NCBI RefSeq assembly: GCF_000588875.1
Contig: NZ_JEMV01000021.1
Span: 1-64,000, forward strand
Origin: Sphingobium sp. Ant17
GTDB lineage: Bacteria; Pseudomonadota; Alphaproteobacteria; Sphingomonadales; Sphingomonadaceae
Reading direction: 5' to 3'
DNA: 64,000 nucleotides
Of this stretch, positions 8,371-18,446 are shown in pieces. The notes beneath the pieces are model-generated. The model did no database searches. It worked only from the letters and a program-made list of their open reading frames with translations, and was not told the origin of the DNA. The translations under genes were made by a program, and so were the position numbers. How positions within the stretch are numbered: the first letter of the stretch is position 1; every line of letters begins with the position of its first letter.

Positions 8371-9783
8371 ATGGCCAATACGCCAAAAGACATCCTGAAG
8401 ATGATCGCAGAAAAGGAGATCGAATGGGTCGATGTCCGCTTCACCGATCCCAAGGGCACCTGGCACCACCTGACCATGTGCGCCAACGTCATTGGCGAAG
8501 ATGAACTGACCGATGGCCTGATGTTCGACGGCTCCTCGATTGAGGGCTGGAAGGAAATCAACGAATCGGACATGATCCTCAAGCCCGATCTGGACGCAGT
8601 CTTCTTCGATCCGTTCAGCGCGACGCCGATGATGATCCTGGTGTGCGACATCGTCGAACCGCTCGACGGTTCGCTCTATTCGCGCGATCCCCGCTCGACC
8701 GCCAAGCGCGCCGAAATGTTCCTGCAGTCCACCGGTCTTGGCGACACGGTCTATATCGGCCCGGAACCCGAATTCTTCATGTTCGACAGCGTCGAATTCG
8801 ACAACACCTACAATAGCAGCTTCTACAAGCTGGAAGATGTCGAACTGCCCACCAACAGCGGCACCAGCTATGAAGCCGGCAATATGGGCCACCGTCCCCG
8901 CGCCAAGGGCGGCTATTTCCCGGTCGGTCCGGTCGACGTGACCACCGACATCCGCGCCGAAATGGTGACCACGCTGATGGAAATGGGCCTGCCCATGGAC
9001 AAGCATCATCATGAAGTCGCCGCCAGCCAGCACGAACTGGGCCTGACCTTCGGCAAACTCGTCGAAACCTGCGATCGCATCCAGATCTACAAATATGTCG
9101 TGAAGATGGTCGCCCAGGCCTATGGCAAGACCGCCACCTTCATGCCCAAGCCGATCAAGGCGGACAATGGGTCGGGTATGCACACGCATATCTCGATCTG
9201 GAACAAGGGTCAGAACACCTTTGCCGGTGACGGCTATGCCGGCCTGTCGGACACCTGCCTGTATTTCATCGGCGGCGTGATCAAACATGCCAAGGCTTTG
9301 AACGCCTTCACCAACCCGACCACCAACAGCTACAAGCGTCTGGTGCCAGGCTTCGAAGCGCCCGTGCTGCTCGCCTATTCGGCGCGCAACCGCTCGGCTT
9401 CGTGCCGCATCCCCTATGGTGCCGGCACCAAGGCGAAGCGCGTCGAGTTCCGCTTCCCCGATCCGCTCGCCAACTCCTACCTCGCCACCGCAGCCCTGCT
9501 GATGGCGGGCATCGACGGGATCGAGAACAAGATCCACCCCGGCGAGGCGATGGACAAGAACCTCTATGATCTGCCGCCGGTCGAACTGGCCAAGGTGCCG
9601 ACCGTCTGCGGTTCGCTCCGCGAAGCGCTCGAAAGCCTGGAAAAGGATCAGGACTTCCTGCTCAAGGGCGGCGTGTTCACCAAGGACCAGATCGACGCCT
9701 ATATGGAACTGAAATGGCCCGAAGTGTATCGCTGGGAAATGTCGCCCTCGCCGGTCGAATTCGACATGTATTATAGCGGCTGA
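8371..9783 (+). CDS. glnA: Glutamine synthetase, type I
   Basis: The 470-residue enzyme condenses ammonia and glutamate to glutamine at the expense of ATP. Landmarks are MFDGSSIEGW, GPEPEFFMFD (metal ligands), GSGMHTHISIW and the adenylylation tyrosine Y399 in KNLYDLPP, which marks the GSI-beta class regulated by GlnE. The ATG at 8371 has a GAGAGAAGGG ribosome-binding site. A small CCCC-TTCG-GGGG hairpin (UUCG tetraloop) at 8330-8347 lies in the leader between glnB and glnA. A strong terminator follows. Confidence 0.97.
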   Translation: MANTPKDILKMIAEKEIEWVDVRFTDPKGTWHHLTMCANVIGEDELTDGLMFDGSSIEGWKEINESDMILKPDLDAVFFDPFSATPMMILVCDIVEPLDGSLYSRDPRSTAKRAEMFLQSTGLGDTVYIGPEPEFFMFDSVEFDNTYNSSFYKLEDVELPTNSGTSYEAGNMGHRPRAKGGYFPVGPVDVTTDIRAEMVTTLMEMGLPMDKHHHEVAASQHELGLTFGKLVETCDRIQIYKYVVKMVAQAYGKTATFMPKPIKADNGSGMHTHISIWNKGQNTFAGDGYAGLSDTCLYFIGGVIKHAKALNAFTNPTTNSYKRLVPGFEAPVLLAYSARNRSASCRIPYGAGTKAKRVEFRFPDPLANSYLATAALLMAGIDGIENKIHPGEAMDKNLYDLPPVELAKVPTVCGSLREALESLEKDQDFLLKGGVFTKDQIDAYMELKWPEVYRWEMSPSPVEFDMYYSG

Positions 9784-9806
9784 TTTTTTCAGTCCGACAA
9801 CACGCG

Positions 9807-9842
9807 AAAGGCCCGGTCGCTACCAAGCGGCCGGGCCTTTCG
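9807..9842 (+). terminator. Intrinsic terminator after glnA
   Basis: A perfect AAAGGCCCGG / CCGGGCCTTT stem surrounds a 14-base loop, 23 bases after the glnA stop; the downstream arm ends in TTT. Confidence 0.85.
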
Positions 9843-9961
9843 TCATAGCTCAGCCTATGCCGCTGCGTCATTGCGCTGTCCTATCACGGCCAATTATGCC
9901 AAGCTCCTGGATAGCGCACTCGCGGCGCGCTGAAGACCAGCGACCAGCCGCACACGACCAA

Positions 9962-10022
9962 CCGATAGGATCAGCGGCTCGCAATAAAATATCAGAATGT
10001 GCGGGAAAAGTGCGAAGTTAAG
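9962..10022 (+). repeat. 61-nt dispersed repeat, copy A
   Basis: This stretch aligns without gaps to the reverse complement of 13971-14031, with 50 of 61 bases identical by hand count. The ends are best conserved: CCGATAGGATCAGC at the start and TGCGGGAAA, then GTGCGAAGTTAAG, at the end. A shared GCGCTGTCCTA lies about 80 bases upstream in this copy and 50 in the other. In this copy the reading frame open in copy B is interrupted by TAA. It sits in the glnA-chpT convergent gap, which otherwise holds only the glnA terminator. Confidence 0.7.
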
Positions 10023-10050
10023 CGCAAAAAAATGCCTGCTCCGCTCTTCG

Positions 10051-10698
10051 TCAGTCCGGTATCGATGCGCCGAACAACAAGATCGGATCGCCCGGTGGCG
10101 ACAGGGCGATTTCGCCGCCCGCGCCGGTGACCAGTGCGCGCACCATCCAGGCCGCCGCCGTCCGCGATGCCAGTCCCTCGACCGGCAAGGTGCCGGCCAG
10201 TGCCGCGCGCAAATCCGGGTCGAGCACGACCTTTGGCCCCTCGCCGCGCACCACGATCTCGGTCACGCCCGGCCGCACTTCCGCGCCGATGTCGAGTTGC
10301 CCGCCGCGTACCAGCGCATCGCCCGCGATCAGCGCCAGGTTGAGTAGGACTTTGACCGCCAGCTTGCCCAGCATCTGCTCGTCGACCATCCAGCCGACCT
10401 TCACGCGGCCGGTGGTGACGAACATACCCTCGATCGCGACCCGCGCTTCATGGGGCGGCACCACGTCGCCGAACCCGCCCGCCGAGCCGAACGCCAGACG
10501 GAAGAATTTGAGCTTGTTGGCCGATGTCCGCGCGCTGTCGCCCAGCAGTTCCAGGCAACGCTGGCGCATTTCCGGGTCCGTCTCATCCGCCATCAACTCA
10601 AGCCCGTTGTTGAGCGCGCCGACCGGACTGAGCAGATCATGGCACAGGCGCGAACAGAGCAGGCTGGCAAATTCGATGCTATCGGTCGGGTTGGTCAT
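10051..10698 (-). CDS. chpT: Histidine phosphotransferase ChpT
   Basis: The protein has 215 residues from MTNPTDSIEF. In Caulobacter ChpT relays phosphate from CckA to CtrA and CpdR. The phospho-accepting histidine is H20 in LCSRLCHDLLSPVGAL, in the dimerisation helix, followed by a degenerate HATPase-like C-terminal domain without nucleotide-binding boxes. With gcrA at 55999 it points to the conserved alphaproteobacterial cell-cycle circuitry. The ATG at 10698 fits the family start; an in-frame extension to 10776 does not look conserved. Confidence 0.88.
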   Translation of the reverse strand: MTNPTDSIEFASLLCSRLCHDLLSPVGALNNGLELMADETDPEMRQRCLELLGDSARTSANKLKFFRLAFGSAGGFGDVVPPHEARVAIEGMFVTTGRVKVGWMVDEQMLGKLAVKVLLNLALIAGDALVRGGQLDIGAEVRPGVTEIVVRGEGPKVVLDPDLRAALAGTLPVEGLASRTAAAWMVRALVTGAGGEIALSPPGDPILLFGASIPD

Positions 10699-10797
10699 GC
10701 GGGGTCTGGATCGCCGAATAATGGTCAGGAAAAGAGGCTCTAACGAGCTAATGCGCTGCCCCGCCGCGCGATGCAACCCCGGCTCGCCGCCTTTCCC

Positions 10798-11199
10798 TCA
10801 CCTTATGTCGAGCAGCGCCTCCGCAAAGGCCACGGCCCCGTCCGGCCCCGGCTGCGCGATCCACAGCCGCGCTTCGTTCCCGGCCACGATCAGCCATAGC
10901 GTGCCGTCAGGCGTTGCGCAGGCTGCATCGGTCGCAGAGGGCACCGCGACGCCGGAGGGGTGCGAGTGATAATGGCCGACCACCGTCGGCCCACCGGATC
11001 GCGCCGCCCGGTGCGCCGCGATCAGCGCCATCGGGTCCAGTTCGAAATGACGCACCGGGTCGGCCGCGACATTGGCCGCCGGGCCGATTGCCTCTATCCG
11101 TCCGCCCTGTCCCAGCAACAGCCCGCAAATCTCCCGATCGTCCGCCGCTGCCAGCGCCACGATCCGGTCCCGTAACAGGCTTGAAATAGTCACTCTCAT
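10798..11199 (-). CDS. JAMM/MPN-domain metallopeptidase (M67 family)
   Basis: The 133-residue protein has an intact JAMM zinc motif: E23 in EICGLLLG, then H78-S-H80-P-S-G with S88 and D91, matching E...HSHx7Sx2D. Bacterial members of this size cleave isopeptide bonds or process sulfur-carrier ubiquitin-like proteins; the partner is not visible here. It lies 99 bases upstream of chpT on the same strand and is divergent from rluD with only 16 bases between their starts, so the two promoters must overlap. Confidence 0.85.
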   Translation of the reverse strand: MRVTISSLLRDRIVALAAADDREICGLLLGQGGRIEAIGPAANVAADPVRHFELDPMALIAAHRAARSGGPTVVGHYHSHPSGVAVPSATDAACATPDGTLWLIVAGNEARLWIAQPGPDGAVAFAEALLDIR

Positions 11200-11215
11200 G
11201 CCTACATCCTAGCCA

Positions 11216-12172
11216 ATGGCCGCGGGGGTTTCCATCATCGAAGCAATTATCGACGCGGCCCAGCATGGCCAGCGGCTCGACCGCGCGCTCGCCGACCTGC
11301 TGCCCGACCTATCGCGCGAACGGCTCAAGGCGTTGATCGGCGAGGGCCATGTCCGAGCGACGGACCAGAGTCTGAAACTCAGCGCCTCGGCCAAGGTCGC
11401 AGCTGGGCAGCGTTTCGCGATCACCCTCCCCGCCCCCGTGGCTCTGGATGCAGTGGCGCAGGATATTCCGCTCACCATCGTCCATGAAGATGCCGACCTC
11501 ATCGTCGTGGACAAGCCCGCCGGGTTGGTAGTCCATCCCGCTGCAGGCAATCTCAATGGCACATTGGTCAATGCCCTGCTTCATCATTGCGCGGGCCAGT
11601 TGTCGGGAATCGGCGGTGTCGCCCGCCCCGGCATCGTTCATCGCATCGACAAGGATACATCGGGCTTGCTGGTCGTTGCTAAGACAGACCGGGCTCATGA
11701 GGGGCTTGCTGTCCAGTTCAAGGATCATAGCATCGACCGGCTCTACGCCGCCATCGTCTACGGCCATCCGGTTCCGCCCACCGCCACGGTGGACACATGG
11801 ATCGGCCGATCCGACGCTGATCGAAAGAAGATGGCGGTTCATCGGGAAGGGCGCGGCAAGCATGCCGTTACCCATTATCGGATGGAGGAGCGGCTGAGAG
11901 GCGCGGCGATGGTGGAATGTCGCCTGGAAACTGGCCGGACGCATCAGGTTCGCGTGCATATGGCGCATGTCGGCCACCCCTTGATCGGTGATCCGGCTTA
12001 CAGTAGGGATAGAAAAGGTTTCAAATCAATACTGGAAACGCTGGGTTTCAAAAGGCAGGCATTGCACGCCAAAACCCTCGGGTTCATACATCCTGCAACG
12101 GGCTCGCCCCTCCTGTTCCAAAGTGCATTGCCCATGGACATGCAGGAACTGTTAAGCGAGCTTAGAGTATAG
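11216..12172 (+). CDS. rluD: RluA-family pseudouridine synthase (RluD-like)
   Basis: The protein has 318 residues. The N-terminal S4 RNA-binding domain (about 17-75, RLDRALADLLP...SRERLKALI) is followed by the catalytic domain with the aspartate D145 in HRIDKDTSGLLVVAKT. GRTHQVRVHMAHVGHPLIGD is the family C-terminal motif. The domain order matches RluD, which modifies 23S rRNA helix 69; RluC-type specificity cannot be excluded. It precedes rpoH by 77 bases. Confidence 0.92.
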   Translation: MAAGVSIIEAIIDAAQHGQRLDRALADLLPDLSRERLKALIGEGHVRATDQSLKLSASAKVAAGQRFAITLPAPVALDAVAQDIPLTIVHEDADLIVVDKPAGLVVHPAAGNLNGTLVNALLHHCAGQLSGIGGVARPGIVHRIDKDTSGLLVVAKTDRAHEGLAVQFKDHSIDRLYAAIVYGHPVPPTATVDTWIGRSDADRKKMAVHREGRGKHAVTHYRMEERLRGAAMVECRLETGRTHQVRVHMAHVGHPLIGDPAYSRDRKGFKSILETLGFKRQALHAKTLGFIHPATGSPLLFQSALPMDMQELLSELRV

Positions 12173-12249
12173 GTTTCGACAAGTTTGCGACGGTGGTTCG
12201 GACGCCTCTTCTGGGTCCCGCCGCGCATGAAAGGGAAAGGTGAAGCGAC

Positions 12250-13163
12250 ATGGCCAACAAGAGCAATGTCCCCGCGGTTCCGGCGCTGGGCGGTGAAGCC
12301 AGCCTCAACCGCTATCTGTCGGAGATTCGCAAATTTCCGCTGCTCACCCCTGAGCAGGAATATATGCTGGCGAAACGCTATGAGGAACATCAGGATCCTG
12401 AAGCGGCCGCGCAGTTAGTCACCTCGCATCTGCGACTCGTCGCGAAGATTGCGATGGGGTATCGCGGCTATGGTCTGCCGGTCAGCGAACTGATTTCCGA
12501 AGGCAATATCGGCCTGATGCAGGGCGTGAAGAAATTCGAGGCGGAGCGCGGCTTCCGTCTGGCGACCTACGCCATGTGGTGGATTCGCGCATCGATCCAG
12601 GAATTCATCCTGCGCAGTTGGTCGCTCGTGAAGATGGGCACTACAGCGTCGCAGAAGAAGCTGTTCTTTAACCTGCGCCGGATGAAGAATAATATCGAAG
12701 CGTTTGAGGATGGCGATCTCAAGCCTGAGGACGTCACCAAGATCGCGACTGACCTTGGCGTATCCGAACAGGATGTCGTGTCGATGAACCGTCGCATGGC
12801 GATGGGTGGCGACACGTCGCTCAACGTGCCGATGCGCGAGGATGGCGAAGGGCAGTGGCAGGACTGGTTGCAGGATCATGATCCGCTGCAGGACGAACGT
12901 GTCGCGACGAGCAGGAGCGGACCCAGCGCCATGAAATGCTCGAAGAGGCGATGACCGACCTCAACGATCGCGAGAAGCATATCCTGGCCGAGCGTCGGCT
13001 GGCCGAAGAGCCCAAGACGCTGGAAGAATTGAGCCAGGTGTATGGCGTCAGCCGCGAGCGGGTGCGCCAGATCGAGGTACGGGCGTTCGAGAAGCTGCAA
13101 AAGGCGATGATGCGGATTGCGGGTGATCGCCTCGGCCAGATGGCGCGCTTCGCCGCCGCCTGA
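12250..13163 (+). CDS. rpoH: RNA polymerase sigma-32 factor RpoH, frameshifted as sequenced
   Basis: Restored, this is about 304 residues. It directs heat-shock transcription. Region 1.2/2 is clear (SLNRYLSEIRKFPLLTPEQE, RLATYAMWWIRASIQEFILR), and region 4 reads EEPKTLEELSQVYGVSRERV. The frame breaks at about 12906: the first part runs to a premature TGA at 12952-12954, and the second is open from 12936 to 13163. Inserting one G after GTCGCG gives the expected VADEQERTQRHEMLEEAM. Because sigma-32 is a key stress factor and other genes show the same one-base loss, sequence error is the likely cause. A terminator follows. Confidence 0.92.
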
Positions 13164-13187
13164 CGGATCGGACTACCGACATTAAGA

Positions 13188-13216
13188 GGCTCCGGCGTAA
13201 AGCCGGGGCCTTTTTT
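13188..13216 (+). terminator. Intrinsic terminator after rpoH
   Basis: GGCTCCGGC and GCCGGGGCC form the stem around GTAAA, followed by six Ts. Confidence 0.85.
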
Positions 13217-13263
13217 ATGCGTGCGGCTTGAGCGGCGCGGCGGGAGTGCGTTACGCTCCTGCC

Positions 13264-13962
13264 ATGACCGCAAAACCCCTCCGCTCCGCCCGCCGCCGTT
13301 CGCGCTGGATCATCCTTCCCTTCAAGATCATTCTCGCCTTTGTCGTGCTGTCGCTGCTGATGGTGGTGGTCTATCGGTTCGTGCCGCCGCCGGTGACCAT
13401 CACGATGCTGCTTGATCCCAACGGCATCACCAAGGACTGGACCGGCCTGGACGAGTTGGACCCGGACATGGCCCGCGCGGCGATCGCCGGGGAAGATGGC
13501 AAATTCTGCACCCATCATGGTTTCGATGTCGATGCCATCACCAAGGCCGCGTTGAACAATGCCAGCGGCGGGCGCATCCGGGGCGGATCGACGATCAGTC
13601 AGCAGACCGCCAAGAATGTGTTCTTGTGGCAGGGCGGCGGTTTCGTGCGCAAGGGACTGGAGGCCTGGTTCACGGTGCTGATCGAAGCGATCTGGGGCAA
13701 GCCGCGGATCATGGAGGTCTATCTCAACGTCGCCGAAACCGGGATCGGCACCTATGGCGCACAGGCAGGCGCGATCCGCTATTTCAACCATGGCGCAGGC
13801 CAGTTGACGCGCGCGGAAGCCGCCCGCATCGCCGCCGTCCTCCCCCTCCCCAAAAAGCGGGCCGCCGTCGCTCCGACCGGCTTCACCCGCCGCTATGGCA
13901 ACACGATCGCGGCGCGGATCGGGGCGGTGCAGCGGGACGGGCTGGATCGTTGTTTGCGGTGA
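13264..13962 (+). CDS. mtgA: Monofunctional biosynthetic peptidoglycan transglycosylase
   Basis: The protein has 232 residues. One N-terminal TM anchor (about 16-39) follows a basic RRRSR stretch, and the rest is a periplasmic GT51 domain. The catalytic glutamate is E77 in AAIAGEDGKFCTHHGFD; GGSTISQQTAKN and WGKPRIMEVYLN are further GT51 motifs. It polymerises lipid II into glycan strands and has no transpeptidase domain. Start chosen at the ATG 13264, just before the basic stretch. Confidence 0.94.
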   Translation: MTAKPLRSARRRSRWIILPFKIILAFVVLSLLMVVVYRFVPPPVTITMLLDPNGITKDWTGLDELDPDMARAAIAGEDGKFCTHHGFDVDAITKAALNNASGGRIRGGSTISQQTAKNVFLWQGGGFVRKGLEAWFTVLIEAIWGKPRIMEVYLNVAETGIGTYGAQAGAIRYFNHGAGQLTRAEAARIAAVLPLPKKRAAVAPTGFTRRYGNTIAARIGAVQRDGLDRCLR

Positions 13963-13970
13963 AGCGTCCT

Positions 13971-14031
13971 CTTAACTTCGCACATTTCCCGCAGATTTCG
14001 ACATAAAGTTGCGTGCAGCTGATCCTATCGG
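13971..14031 (-). repeat. 61-nt dispersed repeat, copy B (inverted relative to copy A)
   Basis: The reverse complement of this stretch matches 9962-10022 at 50 of 61 positions without gaps. In this copy the frame is open and is the C-terminal part of a possible small ORF beginning MPVIALSYLVTS (start near 14104) and passing through LADRISCTQLYVEICGKCAK. Copy A keeps the same frame but has a stop. Like copy A it lies between two converging genes, just beyond a terminator. It may be a decayed small gene or a miniature element. Confidence 0.7.
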
Positions 14032-14108
14032 CAAGTGCGGCCCAACGGGCCATATCCTTTTTATAGGCGGACGTAACCAAGTAGGACAGCGCGATTACAG
14101 GCATAGAA

Positions 14109-14139
14109 AAAGGGGCGCGGATTGCTCCGCGCCCCTTTC
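14109..14139 (-). terminator. Intrinsic terminator of the TonB-dependent receptor gene
   Basis: GGGGCGCGGA and TCCGCGCCCC form a 10-bp stem around TTGC. On the minus strand it ends in a T run, 22 bases past the receptor stop. Confidence 0.85.
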
Positions 14140-14160
14140 CCAATTTCTGATCGTCTGGGC

Positions 14161-16674
14161 TTAGAAAGCCACAACCATCGACGCACTGATCGCGCGCGGC
14201 GAACCATAGTTGACGAAGGAACTGGCTGCAGTGGTCAGACCACCGCTGAACGAACCGATGTAGAATTTGTCGAACAGGTTCGACACGTTCAGCTGGAAGA
14301 ACGACTTTTCCAGCCCCAGGTTCGCCAAATTATAGCGCAGGTCGAGGTCGACAATGGTGTAACCCGCCACCTTGAACGTGTTGATGTCGTTCAGATAACG
14401 CGAACCGGTGCGCTTGATCTGGGCACCGAGATCCACCGGACCCAGCGTACCCTGCACACGACCGCCCCACAGATAGGCCGGGGCGCTACGTTCACGGTTG
14501 CCCTTGGTCGCGGCGAAGGTCGTCGGACCGGTCTGAACGTCGGCACCAATTTCAGATTCGATATACGACCCGAACGCATAGAGCAGCAACCCGTCCATCG
14601 GACGAACTGAAACATTGGCGTCAACGCCATATTTCTTCACGCCACCCAGGTTGGTGTCGATGCTGCAGTCGCACTCGAAGCTATAGGCCGATGCGATACG
14701 GTTCTTATATTTCGCGTACCAACCCGTAACGGCTGCCTGAACGATATTGTTCTGGTAGCGCAGGGCGAGATCGAAGCTGTCCGACGTTTCCGCCACCGGC
14801 TTCGACGCGTTGTTGCTGCTCGGCAGATAAACGGAGTTATACAGGGTGTCCGTGCCGGGCACCGAAATATTCGCCGCATAGCTGCCCGCCAAGCTGATTT
14901 CCGGCGTGATCTTGAAGATCGCACCGACGTTTGGCAGCAGCTTGTCGTAATTATAGACGCGGTTTTGCGGCGCAGCGAAGGTTGGATTGGCAGCGGCGTA
15001 AGCCGCAACATTGCCGCCCGCGATGCAGTTCACATTACCGTTTGGTGCGCTGGTGAAGCAGTTCTGCGTCAGGTCGCGCTTGAAGAAAGGTGCGCGAACG
15101 CCAAGGTTGACCGTCAACAGATCATCGAAGAACGTGCCGCGATATTCACCAGCAACCTGATGCAGGATCGCATAAGACTTGCGGTCACGCTTTTGCAGAA
15201 TGTTGCCAGCTGCATCGGCCAACGGGTCGTTCACAGGGAACACATCAGTCGGCTCGCCGTCGAGCTGGATGAGCGAGCCCTCGCCCGTCTGACGGTGACG
15301 CGCGCGATCGAAGCTGTACGACAGACGAACGCGGTTATTATCGTCAAACTCGTAGGAGAGGTTGGCAATGGCGACCCAACGCTTGGTCTGTGTCTGGCTG
15401 GGGTTGCCGATCAGAACGCGGTCGGATTCACGAACAGTCGTGCGCGTGCCGTCCGGGTTGGTTACCGTGTAATCCTGGATCACGCCGTCATTGTTCCGGT
15501 CGACGCCAAGCGTACCATCACCGTTCAGATCGCGGTTGAAATAAGCGCTACCGTTGAAATAGCCCGACAGCAGATTACCACCCTGAGCGAAGGCGGATTC
15601 ATAAGCCGAGGTCGTACCACCGCCATTCGCCTTCACATATTGATAGGCGGCATCAGCAGAGAAGATCAAACGATCAGTCAACGTCAGACGCGTGCTAAGA
15701 CGAGCGTTGCCCGTGTTCGAGGGATTGTAACGACGCTCGAACTGGGTGCCGCAACTGTTCGTCTGATCAGCGATGCCCGGATTGGCGACCGTGTTGATCG
15801 TGCAAGGAATACCGCCTGAAACATTATAGAAGCGGGCGCTCTTGTCGCCGCTAAACGCAGCAGCCGACGCTGGCGAGCCACCAAAGTTATTGCGGTTGAC
15901 GTTGTAATGGCCCGCGAGCGCGATGAAATCGCCGTTGGTACCAATGTCTTGCCAGACCTTGCCGTTATACTGGTTTTTTTCGATCTTGCCGTAGTCCGAG
16001 AAGCTTGCCTTGTTGTAAGCGCGCGATGCCGAGAACCAGGCTTTGGTGCCATGGCCGGTAATGTCACCCGTCTGGATCATACCAAACACACGATGGAACG
16101 GACGATCGCCCGATCCCTCAGCCACGATGTTACCATAGCTAACGCTGGCCATCGCGCCGAAATCGTCGGTCGGGGTAAGCGAGTTGATGTTGACGGTGCC
16201 GCCGACCGCTGCGGCAGTCGGGCTGTCAACGTCGGTAGCGCCGAGGTTGACGTTGATGCTTTCCACCAGTTCGGGGTCGAGCTGTTGGTTGGTATAGATC
16301 GCATAGTTGCCCGAATCGTTCAGCGGGATACCGTCGAGGATCTGCGCGATGCGATCAGAGCTGAAGCCACGGATGGTGAAGCTACCGCCTGCCGAACCCC
16401 AGGGATCGTTATTGGTGAAGCTGACGCCTGGCACGAGGTTGATGATTTCATTGACCGACTGGCCGGGACGCTGACGCTCAATGATTTCCTGGGTCAGAAC
16501 GACCTTTGCCTTAGGGGAATCCGGGATGCGGACACCACCGATACCCTGATCGACCTTTGCGCCGGTGACGACGATGGAATCTTCAAAGTCCTGCGAACCG
16601 GTCGACTGCGCGAAGGCCGCGCCCGGAATGGCAACGGCGATCATCGCGGCGCTGCCCATTAGAAACTGTTTCAT
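14161..16674 (-). CDS. TonB-dependent outer-membrane receptor
   Basis: The 837-residue protein starts with a signal peptide (MKQFLMGSAAMIAVAIPGAA, cleavage after AFA-Q near residue 22). The plug domain reads DSIVVTGAKV, QSVNEIINLVPGVSF, FTIRGFSSDRIAQILDGIP, and the barrel ends in an aromatic residue (VVAF), as outer-membrane barrels do. It would import a ligand using TonB energy; the substrate is unknown. A repeated asparagine/aspartate-rich loop (NRDLNGDGTLGVDRNNDG) near residue 385 resembles a calcium-binding loop. It is monocistronic, with no adjacent FecI/FecR pair. Confidence 0.92.
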   Translation of the reverse strand: MKQFLMGSAAMIAVAIPGAAFAQSTGSQDFEDSIVVTGAKVDQGIGGVRIPDSPKAKVVLTQEIIERQRPGQSVNEIINLVPGVSFTNNDPWGSAGGSFTIRGFSSDRIAQILDGIPLNDSGNYAIYTNQQLDPELVESINVNLGATDVDSPTAAAVGGTVNINSLTPTDDFGAMASVSYGNIVAEGSGDRPFHRVFGMIQTGDITGHGTKAWFSASRAYNKASFSDYGKIEKNQYNGKVWQDIGTNGDFIALAGHYNVNRNNFGGSPASAAAFSGDKSARFYNVSGGIPCTINTVANPGIADQTNSCGTQFERRYNPSNTGNARLSTRLTLTDRLIFSADAAYQYVKANGGGTTSAYESAFAQGGNLLSGYFNGSAYFNRDLNGDGTLGVDRNNDGVIQDYTVTNPDGTRTTVRESDRVLIGNPSQTQTKRWVAIANLSYEFDDNNRVRLSYSFDRARHRQTGEGSLIQLDGEPTDVFPVNDPLADAAGNILQKRDRKSYAILHQVAGEYRGTFFDDLLTVNLGVRAPFFKRDLTQNCFTSAPNGNVNCIAGGNVAAYAAANPTFAAPQNRVYNYDKLLPNVGAIFKITPEISLAGSYAANISVPGTDTLYNSVYLPSSNNASKPVAETSDSFDLALRYQNNIVQAAVTGWYAKYKNRIASAYSFECDCSIDTNLGGVKKYGVDANVSVRPMDGLLLYAFGSYIESEIGADVQTGPTTFAATKGNRERSAPAYLWGGRVQGTLGPVDLGAQIKRTGSRYLNDINTFKVAGYTIVDLDLRYNLANLGLEKSFFQLNVSNLFDKFYIGSFSGGLTTAASSFVNYGSPRAISASMVVAF

Positions 16675-17039
16675 TTGACCCTTTTCCCTTTTTCAAAGGT
16701 GGCGCGTGGCGCCTGTGCTGTGCTGTTCTTTCAAGCCGGGACCGCATTTGGCGGTTACTGGCGACGGCCCTGTGATGCTCTGATTGCAAATTTGTTACAC
16801 CGCAGCATCACGATTGTCACATTCCTCCACCATCCCGCGCCATGGCGCTTTGGGATGTCCGGCCTCTGGGGACAAATCATTGCATTTTAGTGACTTATGG
16901 CCAGCTTGGACCGTTAGTTTGGCAGTGGTGTAATTTTGCAACGCAGTGGGAATTTTTGTGCGCTGCACGCACGGACACGAAAAAGGGGCCGACGATTGTG
17001 CGTCGGCCCCTTTTGTAAGTCAGAGTGACTCGAACGGCG
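16675..17039. other. Gene-free region upstream of the TonB receptor
   Basis: These 365 bases contain the receptor ribosome-binding site (AAGGG just before its ATG) and, at the far end, the clpX terminator. The middle is comparatively AT-rich and must hold the receptor promoter. I see no Fur-type box, ORF or structured RNA. Confidence 0.5.
16980..17014 (-). terminator. Intrinsic terminator of clpX
   Basis: GGGGCCGACG and CGTCGGCCCC form a perfect 10-bp stem around ATTGTG. Read on the minus strand it ends in five Ts, 26 bases after the clpX stop. Confidence 0.88.
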
Positions 17040-18308
<1,269 letters not shown>

Positions 18309-18446
18309 TCGCCATTCTTTCTTCCCTGCCGGTTTGACAATCGACCTGACCGCATCAGCGAGGGATATTCTGGTCCAAAGGCCATATTAGACCGCGGCGC
18401 GCCCATTCCACAAGGGGAGAAGTGGCGCGCCCCGGCAAGTCAGCCA

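Noticed and set aside
13883..14143. An 86-codon minus-strand ORF containing repeat copy B
   Set aside because: It overlaps the mtgA 3' end and the receptor terminator, and the homologous copy A has a stop codon in the same frame, so a functional protein is unlikely. It is kept only as a repeat.
16675..16980. A Fur box or iron-responsive operator upstream of the TonB receptor
   Set aside because: No match to the GATAATGATAATC-type consensus on either strand.
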